Shown: in pieces, positions 35,524-44,314 of the stretch | Position numbering within the stretch: position 1 is the stretch's first letter | Layout: every line of letters begins with the position of its first letter | Source: Enhydrobacter aerosaccus | GTDB taxonomy: Bacteria > Pseudomonadota > Alphaproteobacteria > Reyranellales > Reyranellaceae | DNA length: 64,000 bases | NCBI RefSeq assembly: GCF_900167455.1 | Contig: NZ_FUWJ01000002.1 | Location: 806,305-870,304 of the forward strand | Direction: 5' to 3' | Notes under the pieces: generated by a model | The model's database searches: none | Told to the model about the DNA's origin: nothing | What the model saw: only the letters and a program-made list of their open reading frames with translations | Position numbers and translations under genes: made by a program

Positions 35524-35551
35524 TCAGGGTGGCAAGCCGTTGCCACCCTGA
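35524..35551. repeat. Perfect 12-bp inverted repeat between phoH and uvrC
   Basis: TCAGGGTGGCAA (35524-35535) and TTGCCACCCTGA (35540-35551) flank a GCCG loop. There is no T-run on either side, so it is not a standard intrinsic terminator. It lies 129 bp after the phoH stop and 80 bp before the uvrC start, and may be an RNA hairpin or protein-binding site. Confidence 0.6.
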
Positions 35552-35630
35552 CTACATTGAGTCAATACGGTGACGCCGATGTAACAGCGGACAGCCGTCT
35601 GGCTTTTTCACAGACTTCCCCACACCCCTC

Positions 35631-37517
35631 GTGAACGACGAAATCGATACCGAGCAGCTTCCCAGCGAAGGCTCGCTTGCCGACGGCATCCGGGTGATCG
35701 CCGAGTTCGTGCATACGCTGCCGCGCAAGCCTGGCGTCTACCGCATGATCAGCGCCGACGGAGAGGTCCTCTATGTCGGCAAGGCGCGGTCGCTGCGCAG
35801 CCGGGTTGCCGCCTATACCCAGCCGACGCGCCTCGCGACCCGCCTCATCCGGATGGTGTCGGCAACGCGAACCATGGAGTTCGCCGTCACCGACAGCGAA
35901 GCAGAAGCGCTGCTGCTCGAGAACAACCTCATCAAGCGCTTCCGCCCGCGCTTCAACGTGCTGCTGCGGGACGACAAGTCGTTCCCCTACATCGTCATCC
36001 GCCGCGACACCGAATGGCCGCAGCTCGCCAAGCACCGCGGCAACCGCGATCCGGCCAACGAGTATTTCGGCCCGTTCGCATCGGCCACCGCCGTCAACCG
36101 CACGCTCTACGCGCTGCAACGCGCCTTTCCCTTGCGCTCCTGTTCGGATGGCGTGTTTTCGACGCGCACCCGGCCGTGCCTGCAGTATCAGATCAAGCGC
36201 TGCACGGCCCCGTGCGTCGGCCGCATCGGCAAGACCGACTATGACGCGATCGTCGACGAGGTGCGCGACTTCCTCGGTGGCAAGAACCGTGAGGTGCAAC
36301 AGGCGCTGTCGCAGCGCATGGAGCAGGCTTCGGCCAATCTCGAATTCGAGCAGGCGGCCGTCCTGCGCGATCGCATCAAGGCGCTGGCGCATATCCAGTC
36401 GCATCAATCGATCAGCCTGCATTCGATCGACGAGGCCGATATCTTCGCGGCCCATGCCGAGGGCGGCCAGGTCTGCGTACAGGTCTTCTTCCTGCGCGCG
36501 GGACAGAATCTCGGCAACCGCGCCTACTTCCCGAGCCATGCCAGGGAACTCGACGAGGCGGCCGTGCTGTCGGCCTTCATCGGGCAGTTCTACGAGTCGC
36601 GATCCGCGCCGAAGCTCGTGTTGACCAGCCATGAGGTCGCGGAAGCGGAACTGTTGCAGAGCGCCCTGTCGCTGTCGGCCGGACACAAGGTCGAGATCCG
36701 CAATCCCAAGCGCGGAGATCAGAAGGACGCCCTCGACCAGGCTGTCACCAACGCCCGCGAGGCGCTGGCCCGTCGGATGGCCGAACGTGGCACGCAGCGG
36801 CAGCTGCTGGAGGGCGTGGCGCGCGTGTTCGGCCTGGATGCGCCGCCCGAACGGATAGAGGTCTACGACAACAGCCACATCCAGGGCGCGGCCCCGATCG
36901 GTGCCATGATCGTCGCCGGAGCGGATGGCTTCATCAAGAATTCATACCGCAAGTTCAACATCAAGTCGGAGGGGGCGGCCGGCGACGACTTTGCGATGAT
37001 GCGCGAAGTCATGAGCCGTCGTTTCGGCCGAGCCTTGAAGGAAAATCCCGAACGCGACGAGGAGCATTGGCCCGATCTGGTGCTGATCGATGGCGGCCAG
37101 GGCCAGCTCGAGGTGACGCGTCAGGTGCTGACCGAACTCGGACTGGAAGACATCGCGATCGTCGGCATTGCCAAAGGACCGGATCGCGACGCGGGTCGCG
37201 AACGCTTCTTCGTGCCCGGCCGTCCGCCCTTCTCGCTCGAACATCGCGACCCCGTGCTCTACTTCCTGCAACGGCTGCGCGACGAAGCGCATCGATTCGC
37301 CATCGGAACTCATCGCACGCGCCGTGCAGCAGATATCACCCGCTCCGCTCTCGACGAAGTGCCGGGCATCGGCGCCGGCCGCAAGCGCGCCCTCCTGCAT
37401 CATTTCGGCAGCGCCCGCGCCGTCGCCGTCGCGACGCTCGAGGACATCAAGTCGGTACCGGGAATCTCCGATGCCCTCGCCCGGAAGATCCACGATCATT
37501 TCCGCGGCAGCCATTAG
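35631..37517 (+). CDS. uvrC: Excinuclease ABC subunit C
   Basis: Nucleotide-excision-repair nuclease that makes both incisions around a UvrB-marked lesion; 628 residues, normal for UvrC. Order: GIY-YIG nuclease (about 30-110; KPGVYRMISADGEVLYVGKA), the cysteine cluster region (CLQYQIKRCTAPC), UVR domain (about 215-250), RNase H-like endonuclease (EVYDNSHIQGAAPIGAMIV, LVLIDGGQGQL) and C-terminal helix-hairpin-helix repeats (VPGIGAGRKRALLHHFG, VPGISDALARKI). The start is GTG 35631, with no strong ribosome site visible. It is followed by pgsA, moaD and moaE, an order I recall from many Alphaproteobacteria. Confidence 0.96.
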   Translation: MNDEIDTEQLPSEGSLADGIRVIAEFVHTLPRKPGVYRMISADGEVLYVGKARSLRSRVAAYTQPTRLATRLIRMVSATRTMEFAVTDSEAEALLLENNLIKRFRPRFNVLLRDDKSFPYIVIRRDTEWPQLAKHRGNRDPANEYFGPFASATAVNRTLYALQRAFPLRSCSDGVFSTRTRPCLQYQIKRCTAPCVGRIGKTDYDAIVDEVRDFLGGKNREVQQALSQRMEQASANLEFEQAAVLRDRIKALAHIQSHQSISLHSIDEADIFAAHAEGGQVCVQVFFLRAGQNLGNRAYFPSHARELDEAAVLSAFIGQFYESRSAPKLVLTSHEVAEAELLQSALSLSAGHKVEIRNPKRGDQKDALDQAVTNAREALARRMAERGTQRQLLEGVARVFGLDAPPERIEVYDNSHIQGAAPIGAMIVAGADGFIKNSYRKFNIKSEGAAGDDFAMMREVMSRRFGRALKENPERDEEHWPDLVLIDGGQGQLEVTRQVLTELGLEDIAIVGIAKGPDRDAGRERFFVPGRPPFSLEHRDPVLYFLQRLRDEAHRFAIGTHRTRRAADITRSALDEVPGIGAGRKRALLHHFGSARAVAVATLEDIKSVPGISDALARKIHDHFRGSH

Positions 37518-37576
37518 CTTTGTTCGGGCCTTGAGTCGTGACAATCACTTAGGCCGCGCCGTATGGTCCGCCAGAC

Positions 37577-38146
37577 ATGTTGAATACCGCCAACCTTCTC
37601 ACCCTGTCGCGCATCGTGGCGATACCGTTGGTCGTCATCGCCATGTGGCTCGACCGGCCCTGGTCGCCCTGGGTGTCGGTCTTCCTGTTCGCGGCGGCGG
37701 CGATCACCGACTGGTTCGACGGTTACTTCGCGCGGCGCTACCACCAGATTTCGCGCCTGGGACGCTTCCTCGATCCGATCGCCGACAAATTGCTGGTCGC
37801 GGCGGTATTGGTCATGCTGGTGCATCGCGGTCCCTTGCAGGGCGTCCATGTCTTCGCCGCGCTCATCATCCTGGCGCGCGAGATCCTGGTCTCCGGCCTA
37901 CGCGAATTCCTCGCCGAGCTGCGTGTCGGCTTGCCCGTCAGCCAACTCGCCAAGTGGAAGACCACGGTACAGATGGCAGCGATCGCCTTCCTCCTGGTTG
38001 GCGATGCGGCGGCGCCGATCATCACCACCGTTGGCCTGTGGCTGATCTGGATCGCCGCTGGCCTGACCCTGATTACCGGCTACGACTATCTGCGTACCGG
38101 TCTGCGGCACATGGCGGAGGATGCATCGACGAGCAGCGCGGAATAG
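37577..38146 (+). CDS. pgsA: CDP-diacylglycerol-glycerol-3-phosphate 3-phosphatidyltransferase
   Basis: Inner-membrane enzyme of phosphatidylglycerol synthesis, 189 residues with several membrane helices. The CDP-alcohol phosphotransferase signature DG-x2-AR-x8-G-x3-D-x3-D reads DGYFARRYHQISRLGRFLDP followed by IADK. It lies 59 bp after uvrC and 11 bp before moaD, and is probably transcribed with both. Confidence 0.96.
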   Translation: MLNTANLLTLSRIVAIPLVVIAMWLDRPWSPWVSVFLFAAAAITDWFDGYFARRYHQISRLGRFLDPIADKLLVAAVLVMLVHRGPLQGVHVFAALIILAREILVSGLREFLAELRVGLPVSQLAKWKTTVQMAAIAFLLVGDAAAPIITTVGLWLIWIAAGLTLITGYDYLRTGLRHMAEDASTSSAE

Positions 38147-38157
38147 GACACGGCCGG

Positions 38158-38409
38158 ATGAAAGTGAAATATTTCGCCTGGATGAAGCGCACCGTCGGCG
38201 TCGCTGAGGAACAAGTCGATGTTCCCGCCGACGTCCGCACCGTGGCCGACCTGGTCATGTGGCTGCGCGCGCGCAGTGCGGGCCATGCGGAGGCCTTGGC
38301 CGAAGGTGCTGCGTTCGGCGCCGCCGTCGATCACCGTACGGCGCCCTTCGACACGCCGCTTGCCGGTGCGCAGGAAGTGGCCTTCTTTCCTCCTTTCACG
38401 GGAGGCTGA
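38158..38409 (+). CDS. moaD: Molybdopterin synthase small subunit
   Basis: Ubiquitin-like sulfur carrier of molybdopterin synthase, 83 residues from ATG 38158. The C-terminus FPPFTGG ends in the double glycine that is thiocarboxylated by MoeB and inserted in the active site of MoaE. The moaE start lies at its stop codon, so the two subunits are made together. Confidence 0.95.
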   Translation: MKVKYFAWMKRTVGVAEEQVDVPADVRTVADLVMWLRARSAGHAEALAEGAAFGAAVDHRTAPFDTPLAGAQEVAFFPPFTGG

Positions 38410-38414
38410 TGCCC

Positions 38415-38888
38415 ATGTCGGTGCGCGTGCAGGAAGAGGATTTTGATGTCGGCGCCGAACTCGAGCGCCTGACGCGAGACAACAAGCGCATCGGCGGCTT
38501 GGCCGTGTTCGTCGGTCTGGTGCGCGAGATGCACGTCCGCGACGGCCTCCACCGCGACCGGATCGATGCGCTCACGCTCGAGCACTATCCGGGGATGACC
38601 GAAAAGGCCCTGGAAGAGATCGAAGACGAGGCCCAACGGCGCTGGCCGCTCGAGGCGACGTTGATCGTCCATCGCCATGGCAGACTGGCGGCCGGCGACC
38701 GGATCGTCCTTGTCGCGGTCGGATCGGCGCATCGCGAGGCCACCTTCGAGGCCTGCGAGTTCCTGGTCGACTGGCTCAAGACCAAGGCGCCGTTCTGGAA
38801 ACTCGAAGACACGTCGGCGGGCGAGCAATGGGTCGGCGCGCACGAAGGCGACACCCAAGCTGCCGCGCGCTGGGAGAAGAAGGGCTAA
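38415..38888 (+). CDS. moaE: Molybdopterin synthase large subunit
   Basis: Catalytic subunit converting precursor Z (cPMP) to molybdopterin with sulfur from MoaD, 157 residues. The family motifs LEHYPGMTEKAL, VHRHGRLAAGD and the lysine-bearing WLKTKAPFWKLED are present. ATG 38415 is preferred because GGAGG at 38401-38405 is 9 bp upstream; ATG 38409, which overlaps the moaD stop, is only 3 bp from it. It ends the uvrC-pgsA-moaD-moaE run. Confidence 0.94.
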   Translation: MSVRVQEEDFDVGAELERLTRDNKRIGGLAVFVGLVREMHVRDGLHRDRIDALTLEHYPGMTEKALEEIEDEAQRRWPLEATLIVHRHGRLAAGDRIVLVAVGSAHREATFEACEFLVDWLKTKAPFWKLEDTSAGEQWVGAHEGDTQAAARWEKKG

Positions 38889-38917
38889 GGCCAGTTGACC
38901 GGTATCTGGAGCCTGCG

Positions 38918-39325
38918 TCAGGCTCGACCCTGATCGACCCGCGCCGCCGCTCCCAAACGGCGTCGAGCAAGGTCGAGAATCTTCTGTTCGGACAGGTCGC
39001 TGCTCCGCTCGACGCCGACCAGCTTGGCCTGCAATGCCTCGGCGTGATCGTGAACGTACTTGCCGAACTCCGAAGCCGGCTTATCGCTGCCGACGATGAC
39101 CCATCGCCCGGAGTCGTCGAGATCGCCCTCCACCGCCGCCAGCACCGCCTCGAAGAACTGCCGATCGTCGCGCAGATGCTCGTCCCTCACGTTGCCCGAA
39201 TCCCGGGCGGCATGAGCACGGGCGTCATCAGCGGGAATGCGCTTCCGTTCCACCTTGTCGGCATCGAAGGCAAACAACTTGGCCTCGTGAGGTTGGATCC
39301 AGACCACCGCTCGACTATGCGCCAT
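38918..39325 (-). CDS. Small eRF1-like/host-attachment-type protein (translational machinery protein family)
   Basis: 135 residues from ATG 39325 with an AGGGAG ribosome site. The start (MAHSRAVVWIQPHEAKLFAFD) and the later RWVIVGSDKPASEFGKYV match a small alphaproteobacterial family often labelled as translational machinery or host-attachment protein, related to archaeal/bacterial release-factor-like folds. No catalytic motif is evident and the function is unknown. It converges on moaE, with stops 29 bp apart. The assignment rests on remembered family resemblance. Confidence 0.7.
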   Translation of the reverse strand: MAHSRAVVWIQPHEAKLFAFDADKVERKRIPADDARAHAARDSGNVRDEHLRDDRQFFEAVLAAVEGDLDDSGRWVIVGSDKPASEFGKYVHDHAEALQAKLVGVERSSDLSEQKILDLARRRLGAAARVDQGRA

Positions 39326-39441
39326 TTTGATCAACTCCCTGGTTCCCGAAGGGGAACGGCAGACGCCGGTCGGAGTTGCGAGCCGAGCACCCAGATTGGG
39401 CATGTGCCAACCGGCGAAAGCGTTGATCCGCTTTGTCGGCG

Positions 39442-40263
39442 ATGTTAGAGAAAATTGCCGTGCACCTGCGGATTCTTGCGGGCGCTTCCCATGACCTTCG
39501 TGATTTGGCCAGTTCAAACGTGAGTCCCATCGCTTCGGCCGCAACGGCCTTCGGACTGATCCTCGCCAGTGCCCTGATCGGCATGTATCTCCGCTCTCGG
39601 CTTCCCGACCATCATCTGAATGGCGATTCAAAAGATGTCATAAAGCTCGCGACAGCACTCATCGCCACGATGTCGGCGCTGGTCCTGGCCTTGCTGTTCT
39701 CCGCCACCCGCACGTCCTTCGAACATAACAGCGCTTCCGTCAGTCGCATGACGGCCGACGTCGTCGAACTCGACCAGCTCCTGGACGAGTATGGCCCGGA
39801 GGCAAAATCGGTCCGCGCCGCGCTGCGTTCCGAGATCGAGCCGCTGATCGATTCGATCTGGAAGGACGATGCCGAGGCCCGCGGCGTGAAGCCGACGTCG
39901 AAGCCCCATAGCGAGACCACGCTCTACCTGATTCGCGGACTGACGCCCAAGAACGGCGTCCAGAGCTCGATTCAGGCCCGGGCCTTGCAGGTCAGCACCG
40001 ATCTCTCGCAGACCTACATGTCATTGTTCGCCCAGCCCGCCGACTCGATATCCGCCACCTTCATGATCGTCCTGGTGATCTGGCTGATGTTCATCTTCGG
40101 CGTGTTCAGCATGTCGTCGGCACCGAACGCCACATTGGGCATCGTGCTTTTCGTTTGCATATTATCGGCGTCGGCCGCGCTTTATCTGATCATGGAGCTA
40201 GGCCTGCCGTTTGGCGGCCTGATGCAGGTCTCCAACGAAGGCTTGCGCAACGCGCTGCACTGA
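39442..40263 (+). CDS. DUF4239 (bestrophin-like) membrane protein
   Basis: Predicted inner-membrane protein with a split topology: two N-terminal helices (about AATAFGLILASALIGMYL and ALIATMSALVLALLFSA), a long soluble middle section and two C-terminal helices (TFMIVLVIWLMFIFGVF, IVLFVCILSASAALYLIM). The pattern and length fit the DUF4239 family, distantly related to bestrophin channels. The start is uncertain: ATG 39442 gives 273 residues, but the first 25 or so do not look conserved and a downstream GTG is possible. It is divergent from the preceding small protein gene. Confidence 0.75.
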   Translation: MLEKIAVHLRILAGASHDLRDLASSNVSPIASAATAFGLILASALIGMYLRSRLPDHHLNGDSKDVIKLATALIATMSALVLALLFSATRTSFEHNSASVSRMTADVVELDQLLDEYGPEAKSVRAALRSEIEPLIDSIWKDDAEARGVKPTSKPHSETTLYLIRGLTPKNGVQSSIQARALQVSTDLSQTYMSLFAQPADSISATFMIVLVIWLMFIFGVFSMSSAPNATLGIVLFVCILSASAALYLIMELGLPFGGLMQVSNEGLRNALH

Positions 40264-40290
40264 TCAGGCGGCTGGCCCCAGCGCGGCGTG

Positions 40291-40536
40291 TCAGCCCTGG
40301 TAGTTCTCGACGGTCTTGGCGGACCGCACCTCGGCGTCATCCGGATTGCGGCCGAACTCCCGCAGGGCGCGGCGCTGCCGCAGCAGATCCCAGCAGCGAT
40401 CCAGTTCGACATTGATCTTGCCGAGGCGCTGCTTGTCGGCATCGGAGATCTCGCCCTTCTCGTAGAGCTCCTTCTCTTCCGCCACCAATCCCTCGATGTG
40501 ATGAAGGACGATCGTGTCGGTCGTGTGCTGGCCCAT
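40291..40536 (-). CDS. DUF2630 family small protein
   Basis: 81-residue, highly charged and probably helical protein (IEGLVAEEKELYEKGEIS, then LDRCWDLLRQRRALREFG). The WDLLRQRRA stretch and the spacing fit DUF2630, whose role is unknown. ATG 40536 has an AAGGAG ribosome site. It lies 33 bp downstream of the ThiF-like gene on the same strand. Confidence 0.8.
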   Translation of the reverse strand: MGQHTTDTIVLHHIEGLVAEEKELYEKGEISDADKQRLGKINVELDRCWDLLRQRRALREFGRNPDDAEVRSAKTVENYQG

Positions 40537-40569
40537 GGCGAACTCCTTCGTGAAAGAGGACGTATCTTG

Positions 40570-41538
40570 CTACCCTAGGGCGACCAAGGCCAGGTTGGCC
40601 AATCCCCGCTCCCGCAGCCGATCCGCGGCCATCAGCGCCCGCTGGCCGCTACGGCAACACAGCACAATGCGCGCGGACGGCAGAGGTTGCGTGACGAGTT
40701 CGTCGATGTGATCGACATCGAGCCGCCGCGCCGCCGAAAAAGGAGAAACCGGCGCTTCATCGAGGCCACGCAGATCGACCACCAGATCGTCGTCCCTCAC
40801 GCCGGAAGGAGCGATGAACGGCACGGTCGCCTCCGCCTCCGGACTGCCTTCGAAACCGAACCCGCCGAAGACCAGCCGCTTGGCATCGAAGGTCACGACC
40901 CGTCCCAGCGGCGAGGGCTCCATGCCGAGCAGCAGGTTCAACACGATGTGGGCCTGCAGGCTGCCCAGAACCGCGACGGCCGTGCCGAGGACTCCGACAG
41001 TGGCGCAGGTGCCCCCATCGATCGAGACCTCCGGAAAGACGGCACGATAGCTGGGGCTGCCGCCACAGAAAGCGCCGACATAGCCCGTCAGACCGATCAC
41101 CGAGGCACTCACCAGAGGCTTGTTCGCGACGTGACAGGCATCGCTCAGGATGTAGGTCGCGGCAAAGCTGTCGGCGGCATCGACGACGATATCGGCTGCC
41201 GCCACCAGTCGCTCGACATTCTGCGGCGTCAGGCGCTCGACCACGGCCTCCACGACGATACCGGGATTGAAGCGCTGCAAGACAGCACGCGCCGCTTCTG
41301 CCTTCGGTCGGCCGATATCGAACATCGCATAAAGCGGCTGGCGATGAAGATTGGTTTCCTCGACCGTGTCGTGATCGACGATCGTCAGATGGCCGATCCC
41401 CGCTCCCGCAAGATACTGGAGCACCGGGCAGCCGAGCCCACCCGCGCCGACGACCAGCACCGACGCCGCGGCAAGCTTCGCCTGGCCGGCAACGCCGACC
41501 TCGCCCAGGATGGTCTGGCGGGCATAACGATCGGTCAT
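40570..41538 (-). CDS. thiF: ThiF/MoeB-like adenylyltransferase with C-terminal rhodanese domain
   Basis: E1-like enzyme that adenylates the C-terminus of a ubiquitin-like sulfur carrier, here probably ThiS; 322 residues. The nucleotide loop is GAGGLGCPVLQYL, and VEETNLHRQ supplies the catalytic arginine. A short rhodanese module with the active cysteine in LCCRSGQRA sits at the C-terminus. The two CxxC pairs that bind zinc in MoeB and ThiF are absent (SYRAVFPE occupies the usual first site). It overlaps thiE by 4 bp and ends the thiamine operon. It may also serve MoaD, since no other moeB is in the window. Confidence 0.88.
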   Translation of the reverse strand: MTDRYARQTILGEVGVAGQAKLAAASVLVVGAGGLGCPVLQYLAGAGIGHLTIVDHDTVEETNLHRQPLYAMFDIGRPKAEAARAVLQRFNPGIVVEAVVERLTPQNVERLVAAADIVVDAADSFAATYILSDACHVANKPLVSASVIGLTGYVGAFCGGSPSYRAVFPEVSIDGGTCATVGVLGTAVAVLGSLQAHIVLNLLLGMEPSPLGRVVTFDAKRLVFGGFGFEGSPEAEATVPFIAPSGVRDDDLVVDLRGLDEAPVSPFSAARRLDVDHIDELVTQPLPSARIVLCCRSGQRALMAADRLRERGLANLALVALG

Positions 41539-42137
41539 GCGGCTACTCTCGTCGCGGCGATCCAGGCCCTGGTCTGCCCCAGCGGATCGGCGTGATTGAC
41601 GATGTCACCGACGACGGCCGCCGAATCGGCGCCGGCCGCCAGGCAGAGCCTGGCGCGCTCCACGGTCAGACCGCCGATGGCGACCAGCGGCTTGTTGCCG
41701 ATCATTTTCTTCCACTCGGCGATCCGCTCCAGTCCCTGCGGCGCCCAGGGCATCTTCTTGAGCAGCGTCGGATAGATCGGTCCCAGCGCCACGTAGTCGG
41801 GATCGGCCGCCAGGCCCTTCTCGAGCTCGGCATGATCGTGTGTGCTGACGCCCAGCAGCAGGCCGGCACGGCGGATCGCCCTCACGTCAGCATCGACCAG
41901 ATCCTCCTGGCCGAGATGGACCCAGCGACATTTCTCGTCGATCGCGATTCGCCAGTAATCGTTGACGATCAAATCGGCGCCGTGCGCCTCGCACACCGCC
42001 TTGGCCTCGCGCACCTGCCGGCGCAGCTCATCCTCAGGCTGGTCCTTGATTCGCAGCTGGATGAATCGGGCGCCGGCCGGAACCAGGCGTGCCACCCAAC
42101 CCGCATCCGGAACGACAGGATAGAACGGATCGATCAT
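41535..42137 (-). CDS. thiE: Thiamine phosphate synthase
   Basis: Joins HMP-pyrophosphate and thiazole phosphate; 200 residues from ATG 42137 (MIDPFYPVVPD). Conserved stretches are RFIQLRIKD, IVNDYWRIA, HLGQED, LGVSTHD and VALGPIYPT. The gene starts 2 bp after thiG and overlaps the thiF-like gene by 4 bp. The longer upstream frame is only a shadow of thiG. Confidence 0.93.
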   Translation of the reverse strand: MIDPFYPVVPDAGWVARLVPAGARFIQLRIKDQPEDELRRQVREAKAVCEAHGADLIVNDYWRIAIDEKCRWVHLGQEDLVDADVRAIRRAGLLLGVSTHDHAELEKGLAADPDYVALGPIYPTLLKKMPWAPQGLERIAEWKKMIGNKPLVAIGGLTVERARLCLAAGADSAAVVGDIVNHADPLGQTRAWIAATRVAA

Positions 42138-42139
42138 CT

Positions 42140-42913
42140 TCAATCCCCAAGTGCGGCGCGGCCGATCGTCGGCGTCGACGGTACCGCCATATCGCGCGGC
42201 TCCATGGGCTGTGCCTTGAAGGCCATATGGCCCGCCTCGATCGCCAGCGCAAAGGCCTTGGCCATGGCAACGGGATCGCCGGCCTCGGCCACCGCGGTGT
42301 TGAGCAAGACCGCGTCGTAGCCGAGTTCCATGGCGGCGGCCGCGTGTGACGGCACGCCCAGCCCGGCATCGACCACCAGCGGAATGTCCGGGAAATGGGC
42401 CCGCAGCGCCTTGAGGCCATAGACGTTGTTCAACCCGCGGGCCGAACCGATCGGCGCTCCCCACGGCATCAGCACACGACTGCCAGCCTCTACCAGGCGA
42501 TCGGCAACCGAGAGATCCTCCGTCGTGTAGGGGAACACTTCGAACCCTTCCTCCGTCAGGATGCGGGCGGCCTCGACCAGGCCAAAGACATCGGGTTGCA
42601 ACGTGTCGTCGTCACGGATGACTTCGAGCTTGATCCAGGGCGTGTCGAACAGCTCGCGCGCCATATGGGCGGTGGTGACCGCCTCCTTTACCGAATGGCA
42701 GCCGGCCGTGTTGGGAAGCACGCGCACACCCATGGACCGCACCAGAGCCCAGAAGCTTTGACCACTGCGCTCCGGCCCCGACTCGCGGCGCAGCGACACC
42801 GTCACGACCTCCGCGCCCGAGGACTGGATCGCATCGGCCAGGATCTTCGGCGACGGATAGCGCGCCGTACCGAGCAGCAAGCGCGACTTCAGGTCGACAC
42901 CATAGAAGGCCAT
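42140..42913 (-). CDS. thiG: Thiazole synthase
   Basis: Condenses deoxyxylulose phosphate, dehydroglycine and ThiS thiocarboxylate to the thiazole ring; 257 residues. The Schiff-base lysine is in [12 protein letters not shown]. The phosphate-binding motifs [16 protein letters not shown] and [15 protein letters not shown] are intact. It lies 3 bp after thiS and 2 bp before thiE. Dehydroglycine would come from the ThiO glycine oxidase of the same operon. Confidence 0.96.
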   Translation of the reverse strand: MAFYGVDLKSRLLLGTARYPSPKILADAIQSSGAEVVTVSLRRESGPERSGQSFWALVRSMGVRVLPNTAGCHSVKEAVTTAHMARELFDTPWIKLEVIRDDDTLQPDVFGLVEAARILTEEGFEVFPYTTEDLSVADRLVEAGSRVLMPWGAPIGSARGLNNVYGLKALRAHFPDIPLVVDAGLGVPSHAAAAMELGYDAVLLNTAVAEAGDPVAMAKAFALAIEAGHMAFKAQPMEPRDMAVPSTPTIGRAALGD

Positions 42914-42916
42914 GGC

Positions 42917-43114
42917 TCAGCCTCCCTGCATGGGCGCCACGACCTCGATCTTGTCGCCCTCGTTGACTGGCATTGCAGAGCGGGCAGTGGCCGCAACGAA
43001 GCGGCCATTCACCGCCGTCGCAATCTTGCGCCCGCCATAGCCCAGCGCGTCCAGGGTCACGGCGAGCGTGCCCGGCTCGACCTCACGCTGGTCGCCGTTG
43101 ACGTAGATCCGCAT
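42917..43114 (-). CDS. thiS: Sulfur carrier protein ThiS
   Basis: 65-residue ubiquitin-like protein ending in the required double glycine (APMQGG). Its first 32 bases overlap the end of thiO in another frame, and thiG starts 3 bp after its stop. It is adenylated by the ThiF-like enzyme and delivers sulfide to ThiG. Confidence 0.95.
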   Translation of the reverse strand: MRIYVNGDQREVEPGTLAVTLDALGYGGRKIATAVNGRFVAATARSAMPVNEGDKIEVVAPMQGG

Positions 43115-44102
43115 CGATCATCTCCAAAGGAGGAAGCAGTTCGGCCGCGCTGTCGGCGACCTGTCGCGCCAGATCCGGCGCCAGCAGAAATCCGTGGCGA
43201 TAGAGTCCATTCGGATGCAGCGTCCGGCCGATGCGGCGGACGGCCGGAATGTTGTCGGGGAAGGCGGGCCGCACATCGGCATTGATCTCGAGAATCTCGG
43301 CTTCGGCGAACGCCGGATGCAGCGCATAGGCCGCATTCAACAGCTCGAGTGTCGAGCGCACCGTCGGACCGCTGCGCGTGTCGCTCTCGATCATGGTGGC
43401 GCCCACCATGAAGACACCGTCGCCACGTGGCACGATGTAGAGCGGAATGCGCGGATGCAACAGCCGCACCGGCCGCGAGAACCGCACGTCGCGCGAGCGG
43501 ATCACCAGCATCTCGCCCCGCACACCCCGCAGGTCCGTCAGCGCTTCACGCGCAGCAAGACCGCGGCAGTCGACCACCAGGGGCGCCTGGATCCCGGTCG
43601 GCGAGGCTTCCGTGCCAAAGCGGATCGGCACGCCCCGTCGGCGCAGCGCTTCCGCCAGGGCCATCAGGGCCCGACGCGGATCGACGTGCGCCTCTTCGGC
43701 GAAGAAAAGCCCCTGTCGGAATCGGCCGGCGAGATCGGGTTCGAGTTCGGCGATTCGCGCGCCATCGATACGCTCGTAGCGTTCGGTGCGATCGGCAAAG
43801 CGCGTCAGCTCGACAGTGTCGCGCGGATGGGCCACCACAAGGGTGCCCTCATGCACCGTGCCCGGATAATGCCGCGTCCACCAGGCAATGGAGGGTGCGC
43901 CCCGCGCGGCGATCACCGGATCGGTACCGGCCCGTTCGCACCACGGGGCGAGCATACCGCCCGCCATCCATGAACAGCAGCCGTCGCCCAGCGTGCGGCC
44001 CCGCTCGACCACTTCGACCGAGTACCCGCGCTCGCTCAATTCGAGGGCGCAGCAAAGACCTGCGACGCCCGCTCCCACGACAATGATTCTGGACTGACTC
44101 AC
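43083..44102 (-). CDS. thiO: Glycine oxidase ThiO
   Basis: FAD-dependent DAO-family oxidase that converts glycine to dehydroglycine for thiazole synthesis; 339 residues from GTG 44102, with GGAG 6 bp upstream. The dinucleotide motif VVGAGVAGLCCALEL is at the N-terminus and the C-terminal NGLYRHGFLLAPDLA matches ThiO. In-frame ATGs further upstream lie inside the TPP riboswitch and are rejected as starts. It is the first gene of the thiamine operon and overlaps thiS by 32 bp. Confidence 0.94.
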   Translation of the reverse strand: MSQSRIIVVGAGVAGLCCALELSERGYSVEVVERGRTLGDGCCSWMAGGMLAPWCERAGTDPVIAARGAPSIAWWTRHYPGTVHEGTLVVAHPRDTVELTRFADRTERYERIDGARIAELEPDLAGRFRQGLFFAEEAHVDPRRALMALAEALRRRGVPIRFGTEASPTGIQAPLVVDCRGLAAREALTDLRGVRGEMLVIRSRDVRFSRPVRLLHPRIPLYIVPRGDGVFMVGATMIESDTRSGPTVRSTLELLNAAYALHPAFAEAEILEINADVRPAFPDNIPAVRRIGRTLHPNGLYRHGFLLAPDLARQVADSAAELLPPLEMIDADLRQRRPA

Positions 44103-44109
44103 CTGAAAC

Positions 44110-44217
44110 TCCCGTTCCTTCGCCGGCATGACCCGGATCAGGTTCAAAGGGTTCAGCCGCAACCGGCTGTCTCAGACCGGGCTCCTGACGGAGACCGGAC
44201 ACCCCTCGGACGTCCCC
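44110..44217 (-). ncRNA. TPP riboswitch (THI element)
   Basis: Read on the minus strand, the leader of thiO contains the diagnostic blocks in order: GAGGGGTGTCC near 44206, CTGAGA near 44175, then ACCCTTTGAACCTGATC and CCGGCGAAGGAA down to about 44115. These are the pyrimidine- and pyrophosphate-sensing helices of the thiamine pyrophosphate aptamer. The GTG start of thiO and its ribosome site lie within about 20 bases of the 3' edge, so TPP most likely controls translation by hiding the ribosome site; I see no terminator. Confidence 0.96.
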
Positions 44218-44314
44218 TAAACAGACTGCGAGCGGCAGCGCCTGTCAAGACGGCAGGCTATGCCGCTTTCGCAGGAGCAGGCTGTCGGAGCTGCAAGCTT
44301 CCGGGTGGCTTAGT

